Positions 16,185-23,329 of a DNA stretch of 57,815 bases are shown here, piece after piece. The notes below the pieces were generated by a model. It saw only the letters and a list, made by a program, of their open reading frames with translations. It had not been told where the DNA came from and searched no databases. Location of the stretch: contig CAJOEC010000029.1 in the NCBI GenBank assembly GCA_905233425.1, positions 1 through 57,815 of the forward strand, given 5' to 3'. Both the position numbers and the translations under genes were made by a program. The first letter of the stretch is position 1, and every line of letters starts with the position of its first letter. This DNA is from an uncultured Prevotella sp. (GTDB lineage Bacteria > Bacteroidota > Bacteroidia > Bacteroidales > Bacteroidaceae).

Positions 16185-18032
16185 CTATAACTGTAGTTTC
16201 AGGACACGCTCTACATAATTCACAAACGCCTGGTTCACCATGCGTACGCCGCCTGGGGTGGGGTAGTGGCCAGTGAAATACCAGTCGCCCGGATGGTTGG
16301 GACAAGCATGATGCAGACCCTCAATGCTCTGGAATACGAGTTCGACGGGGGCTTGCATACCGTCTGGGCGAAGCATCTCCACAATCTTCGTGTTTATTTC
16401 CTCAACGGTGAACGGTGCATAGATATTGCGCACATGGTTGGCCGATGTCGGATCTTCCTTACACTTGCGATAAACCTCAGCAATAAGCGGGGGAAGTTGT
16501 TGTTTGCAAGTGTAATCACTCCCCTCTCCGCCGTAGGCTTCCCCCTCGCCTTTTGGAGAGGGGGTTAGGGGGTGAGGCTTGGGGTCGGGGGAGAGGCTCC
16601 TCTCCTTAATCAGGGCGATGGCGGCACGGAAGGCGCAGAGTTCTTCCAGTCGTGACATGTCGATGCCGTAGTAGTCGGGGTAGCGTATCTGTGGTGAGCT
16701 TGATACCATGACTATTTTCTTGGGATGCAGACGGTCAAGAATCTTGAAAATGCTCTCGCGTAGTGTTGTGCCACGCACGATGGAGTCGTCGATGATGACG
16801 AGGTTGTCCTCGTAGGGCCGCAACGAACCGTAGGTGATGTCATAGACATGGGCGGCGAGGTCGTTTCGCTCGCTGTTGTCGGCGATGAAGGTGCGCAGCT
16901 TGATGTCCTTCCAAACCACCTTCTCTGTGCGGACGTTGTAGCCCTGCTGGCGGAAACCGTCGGTCATGCCGTAGTAGGCCACCTCAGCTGTGTTTGGTAT
17001 GTATGAGAATACTGTGTTCTCTGCGTCGCCGTCGATGGCCTTGAGGATGGCGGGCGTCAGTTGCTCGCCCAGTCGCTTGCGCTCCTGATATATCTCGCGG
17101 TCGGAGCCTCGGCTGAAGTAGATGCGCTCGAAGGAGCAGGCGGAATAGTTGGATTTCCCAATGATCTGTTCCAACTTCATCTTGCCGTTCTTGTGGACGA
17201 TGAGCGACTGCCCCGGCTGTAACTCGCTGATGTCCTCGGTCTGCAGGTCGAAGGTGGTCTGCAGCACGGGGCGCTCGCTGGCGCTGGCGATGATTTCGTC
17301 GTCACGATAGTAGAACGCGGTGCGTATGCCCCAGGGGTCGCGTATGGCGAACATCTCGCCGCTGCCTGTCAGGCCGCACATCACGTAGCCGCCGTCGTAG
17401 TGGCACATGGTGGTACGCAGTACATTGGCCATGTCCACATTATTATCTATATAGTCGGTGATGTCCGTCCCCTCCAAGCCCTTATTGCGGGCTTCCTGAT
17501 AGAGCCGCTCCACTTCGCGGTCGAGGCGGTGGCCCATAAGTTCGAGCGTGATGTATGAATCGCCAAAGATTCGTGGCGACTGGCCTTGTGCTGTCAGGAA
17601 GGAGAAAACCTCGTCGATGTTCGTCATGTTGAAGTTGCCGCACAGGCAGAGGTTCTTGGCCCGCCAATTGTTGCGGCGTAGGAATGGATGGACATATTGT
17701 AATCCGCTCTTGCCCGTGGTCGAATAGCGCAGGTGCCCCATATATAGAGAGGCCCCCCATTCGGTCTCCGAGGGGGCAATCGCACTAAACACCTTCGTGA
17801 TGGCATCCTTGCCCTCAGCCCTCTCGCGGAACATATACTCGGTGCCTGGCTGGTTCTTCAGGCTCACCGAAGCGATGCCGGCGCCCTCCTGGCCTCGGTT
17901 GTGCTGCTTCTCCATCATCAGGTAGAGCTTGTTGAAACCGTAGTTCCGTGTGCCGTATTTATGTTCGTAGTAGTCCAGCGGCTTCAGCAGGCGGATCATC
18001 GCCACGCCGCACTCGTGCTTCAACTCTTCCAT
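16185..18032 (-). CDS. purF: Amidophosphoribosyltransferase-like protein (PurF paralogue)
   Basis: The start at 18032 gives MEELKHECGVAMI, placing the catalytic Cys after a seven-residue propeptide, as in class II (Ntn) amidotransferases. 'QHNRGQEGAG' follows. The C-terminal phosphoribosyltransferase domain has the PRPP loop 'VIIDDSIVRGTTLRES' and 'MVSSSPQIRYPDYYGIDM'. It would make phosphoribosylamine from PRPP and glutamine. This longer, divergent paralogue is typically found beside other glutamine enzymes in Bacteroidales, so the exact substrate is uncertain. A repeat insertion at 16512-16600 adds about 30 residues (~477-507). It follows pyrG on the same strand, 188 bp away. Confidence 0.85.
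   Translation of the reverse strand: MEELKHECGVAMIRLLKPLDYYEHKYGTRNYGFNKLYLMMEKQHNRGQEGAGIASVSLKNQPGTEYMFRERAEGKDAITKVFSAIAPSETEWGASLYMGHLRYSTTGKSGLQYVHPFLRRNNWRAKNLCLCGNFNMTNIDEVFSFLTAQGQSPRIFGDSYITLELMGHRLDREVERLYQEARNKGLEGTDITDYIDNNVDMANVLRTTMCHYDGGYVMCGLTGSGEMFAIRDPWGIRTAFYYRDDEIIASASERPVLQTTFDLQTEDISELQPGQSLIVHKNGKMKLEQIIGKSNYSACSFERIYFSRGSDREIYQERKRLGEQLTPAILKAIDGDAENTVFSYIPNTAEVAYYGMTDGFRQQGYNVRTEKVVWKDIKLRTFIADNSERNDLAAHVYDITYGSLRPYEDNLVIIDDSIVRGTTLRESIFKILDRLHPKKIVMVSSSPQIRYPDYYGIDMSRLEELCAFRAAIALIKERSLSPDPKPHPLTPSPKGEGEAYGGEGSDYTCKQQLPPLIAEVYRKCKEDPTSANHVRNIYAPFTVEEINTKIVEMLRPDGMQAPVELVFQSIEGLHHACPNHPGDWYFTGHYPTPGGVRMVNQAFVNYVERVLKLQL
16512..16600 (-). repeat. In-frame repeat element inside the purF paralogue
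   Basis: Two overlapping half elements read as 'LTPSPKGEGEAYGGEGSDYT', the same frame as in other genes. The DNA has CCCCCTCGCCTTTTGGAGAG and several G-runs, and interrupts the segment between the PRPP domain and 'LIAEVYRKC'. Confidence 0.75.
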
Positions 18033-18054
18033 ACAAATATTCTTATCACCACAG

Positions 18055-18230
18055 CTTTCACAGATCACTCAGATTCTTCTTACCACAGATTTCACAGATT
18101 ACACAGATTTAGGCTGCGCGTAGCAATCTGTGAAATCCGTCGCTTGCGACAAAATCAATAAAAATCTGTGTAATCTGTGTAATCTGTGGTCGTTATTATA
18201 ATCTGTGTCATCTGTGGTCGTTATTTACAT
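18055..18230. repeat. 'CACAGATTT' repeats between pyrG and the purF paralogue
   Basis: ACCACAGATTTCACAGATTA and its near complement TAATCTGTGTAATCTGTGGT face each other around a GCGCGTAGC/GCTTGCGAC centre, so the whole 170-bp block is a large imperfect inverted repeat. It is the only spacer between the two genes. Confidence 0.75.
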
Positions 18231-20020
18231 TCTTTTATGAAGTTCATGAAGAGTGGGTGCGGGTGCAGTACCGTCGAGGAGTATTCGGGGTGGAACTGCG
18301 TGCCGATGTACCATTTCTTATCTGGTATTTCGACAATCTCCACGAGGTCTGCGGTGGGGTTGATGCCCACGCATTTCATGCCGGCGTGCTCGTACTCTTC
18401 CTTATAGGCGTTATTGAACTCATAGCGATGCCTGTGCCGCTCCATTATTCTGCTCTTTCCCGAATATGCCTCCGCAACACGGCTTCCCTTGACGATCTCG
18501 CACTCATACGCGCCTAATCGCATCGTGCCGCCCATCTGCGTGATGCTCTTCTGCTCCTCCATCATGTCGATGACATTATGCGGTGTGTCGGGATTCATCT
18601 CAGCGCTGTTGGCATCTTTGTATCCCAACACATTGCGTCCGAACTCAATAACCATCATCTGCATACCCAGACAGATGCCGAATGTCGGTACATCGTGCGT
18701 CCTCCCGTACTCTGCTGCGACAATCTTCCCCTCAATGCCGCGCTGCCCGAAGCCCGGACAGATGACGATGCCCGCCATGCCCGCCAGTCGCGTGGCGACG
18801 TTCTCCGTAGCCAACTCCTCGCTGTTCACGAAATGGATGCGGGCCTTCACGTCGTTGTAAATCCCCGCTAAGTTCAGGCTTTCGCGTATTGACTTGTAGG
18901 CATCCTGCAGGTCGTACTTCCCAACGAGAGCGATGTTTACCTCACGTGTGGCGTTGCGCTGTTTTTCGAGGAAGGCATACCATGAGGCCATACCAGCCCC
19001 ACCCCCAACCCCTCCCGCAGGGGGGAGGGGAGTGGTTACATCTTCTAATCGTCTGTCATAGGATTTCTGTTCTTGAGAGTATATACTCCCCTCCCCTCCG
19101 AGGGAGGGGCCGGGGGTGAGGCTTTCTGTCTTCTTCAGAATTGCTGTGTCCAGCCCCTGCCGCTGCATGCTAACAGGCACCTCGTAGATGCTTGGCATAT
19201 CCTCGCTCTGCACCACGCATTCCAAATCGACATTACAGAACGACGCCACCTTCATGCGTATAGCGTCGCTGAGGTGGCGTTCTGTCCGCAGTACGAGGAT
19301 GTCGGGCTGTATGCCCATGCTCTGCAGCTCCTTCACCGAGTGCTGCGTCGGCTTGGTCTTCAGCTCGTCGGCGGCCTTCAGATAGGGCACGTAGGTCAGG
19401 TGCACGCACACCGCGTTGCGCCCCAGTTCCCAGCGTAGCTGTCGTATGGCTTCCATGAACGGCGCACTCTCGATGTCGCCGATGGTGCCGCCTACCTCGG
19501 TGATGATGAAGTCGAAAAGACCCTCCCCCGGCCCCTCCCTGTGAGGGAGGGGAGTAGTTACTCCTTCTGTTGACTTACATCCTGCTTGGTAATTACTCCC
19601 CTCCCTCGCAGGGAGGGGCTGGGGGGAGGGTCTTCTCAGCATCCGCCTCTTTATCTCGTCCGTTATGTGCGGCACCACCTGGATGGTCTTCCCTAAATAG
19701 TCGCCGTGACGCTCGCGGTCTATAACTGTCTTGTAGATGCGGCCCGTCGTAATGGAGTTGTCGCGTGTGGTGTGGATTCCCGTGAACCGCTCGTAGTGCC
19801 CCAGGTCGAGGTCGGTCTCGAAACCATCCTCCGTCACGTAGCATTCGCCGTGCTCGTAGGGGTTCAGTGTCCCCGGGTCAATATTGATGTAAGGGTCAAA
19901 CTTCTGGATGGTGACCTTATAACCGCGTGCCTGCAGCAGCTTTCCGATGGAGGCCGAAATAATGCCCTTTCCCAACGAGGAAACGACACCGCCCGTGACG
20001 AAGATGTACTTTGTGTCCAT
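18221..20020 (-). CDS. pyrG: CTP synthase
   Basis: Converts UTP to CTP with glutamine. The synthetase domain opens 'MDTKYIFVTGGVVSSLGKG' (start 20020; an upstream in-frame TTG is rejected). The glutaminase domain has 'FGICLGMQMM' (Cys) and 'TQFHPEYSS' (His, Glu). It is 599 residues against the usual ~535-545; the excess is two repeat insertions. One (~129-167) lies in the loop before 'FIITEVGGTIGDIES'. The other (~299-342) lies in the linker before the glutaminase domain 'NIALVGKYDLQDAYKS'. Both are surface positions, consistent with a working enzyme. The promoter carries the nitrogen box. Confidence 0.95.
   Translation of the reverse strand: MDTKYIFVTGGVVSSLGKGIISASIGKLLQARGYKVTIQKFDPYINIDPGTLNPYEHGECYVTEDGFETDLDLGHYERFTGIHTTRDNSITTGRIYKTVIDRERHGDYLGKTIQVVPHITDEIKRRMLRRPSPQPLPAREGSNYQAGCKSTEGVTTPLPHREGPGEGLFDFIITEVGGTIGDIESAPFMEAIRQLRWELGRNAVCVHLTYVPYLKAADELKTKPTQHSVKELQSMGIQPDILVLRTERHLSDAIRMKVASFCNVDLECVVQSEDMPSIYEVPVSMQRQGLDTAILKKTESLTPGPSLGGEGSIYSQEQKSYDRRLEDVTTPLPPAGGVGGGAGMASWYAFLEKQRNATREVNIALVGKYDLQDAYKSIRESLNLAGIYNDVKARIHFVNSEELATENVATRLAGMAGIVICPGFGQRGIEGKIVAAEYGRTHDVPTFGICLGMQMMVIEFGRNVLGYKDANSAEMNPDTPHNVIDMMEEQKSITQMGGTMRLGAYECEIVKGSRVAEAYSGKSRIMERHRHRYEFNNAYKEEYEHAGMKCVGINPTADLVEIVEIPDKKWYIGTQFHPEYSSTVLHPHPLFMNFIKECK
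18995..19123 (-). repeat. 129-bp MITE-like element in the pyrG interdomain linker
   Basis: Same length and layout as the carA-carB element: terminal AGCCTCACCCCCGGCCCCTC / AGCCCCACCCCCAACCCCTC, left stem, unique centre, right stem. It encodes 'SLTPGPSLGGEGSIYSQEQ' and 'TTPLPPAGGVGGGAG'. 'SIYSQEQ' is identical to the car copy. Confidence 0.85.
19518..19633 (-). repeat. 116-bp MITE-like element in the pyrG synthetase domain
   Basis: Termini AGACCCTCCCCCCAGCCCCT and AGACCCTCCCCCGGCCCCTC (opposite strands) with unique centre. Encodes 'PSPQPLPAREGSNY' and 'TTPLPHREGPGEGL', a sub-family with AGACCCTCC ends also seen on the right halves in gltB. Confidence 0.85.
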
Positions 20021-20074
20021 AACTTCCAATCTCTTTACCTAAACATTCTGTTACATATTGCACATTTTAGTGTG

Positions 20075-20133
20075 CAAAGTTACATCATTTTGAAAGAAAA
20101 ACGCCAAAATCACTTTCGCTTTTAATTGTTAAA
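20075..20133 (-). promoter_or_regulatory. pyrG promoter with nitrogen box and inverted repeat
   Basis: TTTAACAATT at 20133-20124 is 51 nt upstream of the -7 box TAACTTTG (20082-20075). GAAAG and CTTTC arms (20092-20117) are separated by 16 bases, one more than in asnB, glnB and glnA. Confidence 0.7.
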
Positions 20134-20295
20134 AACAACATTTTCTGACATTGTGCAAACCAAAAGCACCGTACAAATGACATTTTGGTGTATTAATTCT
20201 CCCAAAACCAATCATTTCGTTACTAATTGTCAGTCGAGTGCCCCAGCAAGCACGGTACCGCTTCGTTTCGGCAAGTGCACGGAGCAACGAAAACA

Positions 20296-20376
20296 TTCCC
20301 ACCGTGGGAATGAATTGTTCCCACGGTGGGAATAAAACGTTCCCCCGGTGGGAATAAATTGTTCCCACCGGGGGAA
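20296..20376. repeat. 22-bp-period palindrome array, type A, copy 2
   Basis: Palindromes of 15 bp start at 20296, 20318, 20340 and 20362, again four units with exact 22-bp period and 7-base spacers such as TGAATTG and TAAATTG. Arms are mixtures of TTCCCAC and TTCCCCC. Flanking DNA differs from copy 1. Confidence 0.85.
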
Positions 20377-20405
20377 TGTAATTGCCGATGGCTCAGAACC
20401 CCTTT

Positions 20406-21311
20406 TTACAGGCTGTTTATCTGCTCGACGGTGAGGCCGGTGTACTTGGCAATCATTTCTGTAGGCAGATTGTCCTCCTTCATCTTTCTGGCATTTTCGC
20501 GTTTGGCCTCTTCAATACCATCAGCTCTACCATCAGCATAGCCTTCCGCCTTAGCCTCGTCAACAGCGGTGTCCCAGGCATCCTTGGCGGCATGCACGCT
20601 GACCATATAGTCACGGTAGGCACGGCGTTCCTCCTCGCTCATGCTCATGTACTCCAGCTTGCGACGGGCCTCTTGCAGTCCGGGTGCCGTGGTGTCCTCG
20701 CGGATGGCTCCGTCCTTCAGGTAGGCCATCCACTCCTCAATGGGAGTCTTGGCCACCTCGTTGAAACGGTCCACTATAAGCAGGAAATACTCGGGGAACA
20801 CCTCGTTGGGAGATGTCATGCGCTTAGTCTCGGTCGAGATGTATTTCCGCTCGTTCTCCGTGTTGAGTTCCAGCACGGCATCCTTATTGGTCATACCCCT
20901 GAACGTTGTCACGCCGTGGAAGGCATAGTCGTCGCCGGAGCCGAAGTTGAAGTAAAGGATGTTGATGGAGTACACCTTCTTGATGACCTCATAGTCTTGG
21001 CCTATGCCTATCTGGTCGTAGATGGCCGTGGCCGTTCCGAAGAGTATGCGTTGGAAGAAGTCGCGCTCCTTCGTCAGCTGCACCTCGACGATGATAATCT
21101 CGCCCTGCTCCGTATTTGCCTTCACGTCCACTCGGTTGCCCTTGTCCTCATGACGGTCTTTGTTGCTCTCGCTCTCCAGTATTTCCATAATGGACACGGG
21201 TTCGCCGATGAGCACCTGGATGAGGCCTTCGAGCACCTCCTTATTGGCCTTGTCGCGCAGGATACGCTTGATGGCCCAGTCAAATCGTATGTATTCTCTC
21301 TTGTCACTCAT
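20406..21311 (-). CDS. Rpn-family PD-(D/E)XK nuclease / putative transposase
   Basis: 301 residues from the ATG at 21311 (MSDKREYIRFDWAIKRIL), which agrees with the -7 box at 21378-21385. The nuclease core reads 'GNRVDVKANT' (Asp) and 'IIIVEVQLTKE' (E-x-Q variant), followed by 'FFQRILFGTATAI', diagnostic of the PD-(D/E)XK nuclease family transposase group (PF12784), related to recombination-promoting Rpn nucleases. The charged C-terminus 'DGRADGIEEAKRENARKMK' is a typical variable tail. Multicopy in Bacteroidales. It separates pyrG from the second amtB. Confidence 0.85.
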   Translation of the reverse strand: MSDKREYIRFDWAIKRILRDKANKEVLEGLIQVLIGEPVSIMEILESESNKDRHEDKGNRVDVKANTEQGEIIIVEVQLTKERDFFQRILFGTATAIYDQIGIGQDYEVIKKVYSINILYFNFGSGDDYAFHGVTTFRGMTNKDAVLELNTENERKYISTETKRMTSPNEVFPEYFLLIVDRFNEVAKTPIEEWMAYLKDGAIREDTTAPGLQEARRKLEYMSMSEEERRAYRDYMVSVHAAKDAWDTAVDEAKAEGYADGRADGIEEAKRENARKMKEDNLPTEMIAKYTGLTVEQINSL

Positions 21312-21377
21312 AGTCAAAAATAGATATTTCCTTTCTCTTTTGGCTTGATTGTTTAGTTTGCTCTGAAATATTAGGCG

Positions 21378-21385
21378 CAAAGTTA
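21378..21385 (-). promoter_or_regulatory. Promoter -7 box of the Rpn-type gene
   Basis: TAACTTTG followed by C on the minus strand, 66 bases upstream of the start. No nitrogen box at -50. Confidence 0.55.
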
Positions 21386-21477
21386 CGCAAAAATATCAAT
21401 AACGGTACATTTTAGACATCTTTTAACGCTTTTCCTTCACCTAAGTTATTAGAATGATATGTAAGTTTTCCGATGGT

Positions 21478-21512
21478 GAAGGGGCAGGCCCTGTGCCTGC
21501 CCCTACATTAGG
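21478..21512. repeat. Hairpin GGGGCAGGCCCTGTGCCTGCCCC type
   Basis: A GGGGCAGGC / GCCTGCCCC stem followed by TACA. The same motif family contributes coding sequence at the 5' end of the DUF3857 gene (GGGCCTGCCCCTACAGGGGC near 2155) and in carB' (10261-10280). Confidence 0.6.
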
Positions 21513-21595
21513 TAGCCCCATGCAGTTTTTGGGTACACAAATTATTAGTATCCGCTAAAAACGGCCTGAAGGCCAATGAGCGGTGACTCGTGGTT

Positions 21596-22975
21596 TCACT
21601 TGTTCTTTTCCCTCAGGTGCTCCTCATACTCCGCCAGCTCACGCTCTCCGATGTGGGCGAGGCCGTAGTGCTCGTCGTGCTGTGAGAAGTCGAGGCCGAC
21701 TTTCTCGCTGTATGCCGAGACGCGCATGGGGATGATGCGGTCGATCAGTTTGTAGCCTAACCAGCTCATGGCGAAGGTGTAGACGAATACGATGACGATG
21801 GCCAAAATGTGGTAGAGGAAGATGACAAACCCCTCCCACGTGCCGGCGATGAGTCCCTCCTGGATGAAGATGCCCGTGAGGACGGTGCCGAATATACCGC
21901 CCGTGCCGTGCGTCGGGAACACGTCGAGAGCGTCATCGATGCTGCTGCGTGAGCGCCAGTAGACGGCGACGTTGCAGATGAGCGTGATGATGAAGGCTAT
22001 GAAGATGCTCTGGCCGACGGTGACGTAGCCCGCCGACGGCGTGATGGCTACCAGACCGACCACGCAACCCACGGCGGCACCCATGGCCGACGGCTTGCGG
22101 CCGCGCAGACAGTCGAAGAATATCCACGTCATCATGGCCGTGGCCGAGGCGGTGTTCGTGTTCAGGAATGCCTTAATGGCCTGGCCGTCGGCATGGAGCG
22201 ACGAGCCAGCGTTGAATCCGAACCATCCTAGCCACAGCAGGGCCGCGCCAAGGAGCACGAAGGGGATGTTGGCCGGTTCGCTCTTCTCCGTCGTGCGCCG
22301 TCCCAAGTAGATGGCACCCGCCAAGGCCGCGATGCCGCTGGAGGCATGGACAACGATACCGCCCGCGAAGTCGATGACCCCCCAGCGCATAAACAGCCCT
22401 TCGGGATGCCACGTCATGTGCGCAAGCGGACAATAAATAATAAAGAAGAAGAACATCATGAAGAACATGTAGGCCGAGAAGCGCACGCGTTCGGCAAACG
22501 AGCCGGTAATCAGCGACGGCGTGATGATGGCGAACTTCATCTGGAACAGGGCGAACAGAGCCAGCGGAATGGTCGCACCGCCTAATATGTTGCCTGCCGG
22601 AGTGGTGTAAACCTCGCCTCCTACGCCGTGGAACATCAGGAACGTCAGCGGATTGCCGATGATGCCGCCGATGTCGTCGCCGAAGCACAGCGAGAAGCCC
22701 ACCACCACCCAGAGAACCGAAATCAGTCCCATGGCGATGAACGACTGTAGCATGGTCGAGATGACATTCTTCGCCCCCACCATGCCGCCGTAGAAGAACG
22801 ACAATCCGGGTGTCATCATAAGCACGAAAATAGTGGCCGTGATGAGCCACGCCACGTCGGCCGCAGAAATCACAGACCAGTCACACTCAAACGACGGCTC
22901 TCCCACGGCTATCCCTGCAAAGGCAATGAGCGTCATTGCCGTCATCAGTATTATCCAACGTCTTTTTACCTTCAT
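21596..22975 (-). CDS. amtB: Ammonium transporter AmtB (second copy)
   Basis: 459 residues from the ATG at 22975 (MKVKRRWIILMTAMTLIAFA), an N-terminal segment that may be a signal peptide as in enteric AmtB. Amt motifs are 'TPGLSFFYGGMVGAKNVIS', first pore His in 'DFAGGIVVHASSGIAALAGAI' and second in 'VFPTHGTGGIFG'. It has a longer charged tail, 'HYGLAHIGERELAEYEEHL', than the first Amt. The two paralogues belong to different Amt subtypes and are not recent duplicates. Its promoter has the nitrogen box, and it diverges from gltB. Confidence 0.93.
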   Translation of the reverse strand: MKVKRRWIILMTAMTLIAFAGIAVGEPSFECDWSVISAADVAWLITATIFVLMMTPGLSFFYGGMVGAKNVISTMLQSFIAMGLISVLWVVVGFSLCFGDDIGGIIGNPLTFLMFHGVGGEVYTTPAGNILGGATIPLALFALFQMKFAIITPSLITGSFAERVRFSAYMFFMMFFFFIIYCPLAHMTWHPEGLFMRWGVIDFAGGIVVHASSGIAALAGAIYLGRRTTEKSEPANIPFVLLGAALLWLGWFGFNAGSSLHADGQAIKAFLNTNTASATAMMTWIFFDCLRGRKPSAMGAAVGCVVGLVAITPSAGYVTVGQSIFIAFIITLICNVAVYWRSRSSIDDALDVFPTHGTGGIFGTVLTGIFIQEGLIAGTWEGFVIFLYHILAIVIVFVYTFAMSWLGYKLIDRIIPMRVSAYSEKVGLDFSQHDEHYGLAHIGERELAEYEEHLREKNK

Positions 22976-23032
22976 AACTTTACCTTTTTTTACTGTAGTT
23001 GAATATGTTTTTACTTGTTTTGTTTGCGTCGG

Positions 23033-23090
23033 CAAAGGTATTGCTATTTGGGGAAATGACAAGAATAATAGTGTCGTTTTGATTGTTAAA
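23033..23090 (-). promoter_or_regulatory. amtB2 promoter with nitrogen box
   Basis: TTTAACAATC at 23090-23081 lies 50 nt upstream of the -7 box TACCTTTG (23040-23033). The following AAAACGACAC keeps the AAAACGA context of glnB, but the inverted-repeat arms are replaced by GACA-N10-TGTC. Confidence 0.7.
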
Positions 23091-23215
23091 AACGCACACA
23101 AATGGCAAAGTGTAAGGAAACGAGGGTGGGGCGGGGCGTAAAAATGACATGTTGTAAGAAAAAGGCAGGGAAATTGTGCAAAACGTTAATTGCGGTTCAA
23201 ACAAAAAGAAAAAAC

Positions 23216-23258
23216 GAAAGCAAATGTTTGTCTGCTCCGACGATTTGTTCTACCTTTG
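23216..23258 (+). promoter_or_regulatory. gltB promoter with a degenerate nitrogen element
   Basis: The -7 box TACCTTTG lies at 23251-23258. A GAAAG arm starts exactly 35 nt upstream (23216), the same offset as in glnA and glnB, but the CTTTC arm is missing and the upstream box is only loosely matched (TTCAAACAAA near 23196). Confidence 0.5.
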
Positions 23259-23329
23259 CACTCGAAAATGTACAATACGTTAGTAAAAGTTGGATTTCTA
23301 TGACAAATTGTAAAACACGGAGAGCGCAG

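Larger units (their letters stand above)
20021..20405. other. Intergenic region between pyrG and the Rpn-type nuclease gene
   Basis: Holds the pyrG promoter (20075-20133) and the second type A palindrome array (20296-20376). No gene. Confidence 0.65.
22976..23329. other. Divergent regulatory region between amtB2 and gltB
   Basis: Contains two opposed promoters: amtB2 on the minus strand (-7 at 23033-23040) and gltB on the plus strand (-7 at 23251-23258). Open frames crossing it from either gene start upstream of the promoters and are not credible N-termini. Confidence 0.65.

Noticed and set aside
17750..17778. Possible short repeat insert in the purF paralogue (CCCCCCATTCGGTCTCCGAG)
   Set aside because: It resembles a minimal palindrome, but it encodes only a few residues in a variable region, so it cannot be told from ordinary sequence by eye.
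20296..20376. Type A array considered as a short CRISPR
   Set aside because: The units are palindromes with 7-base spacers and a 22-bp period, far too short for CRISPR spacers, with no cas genes nearby.
20406..21323. 313-codon plus-strand frame opposite the Rpn-type gene
   Set aside because: Antisense shadow without a domain; the minus-strand frame has clear nuclease motifs and a promoter.
22976..23101. Extended N-terminus of the second amtB
   Set aside because: It runs over the amtB2 -7 box at 23033-23040; the ATG at 22975 begins a normal signal-like helix.
23102..23329. Extended N-terminus of gltB from 23102
   Set aside because: The promoter -7 box lies at 23251-23258 inside this stretch, so it is not transcribed from that promoter, and the family starts close to 'YEHDACGVG'.
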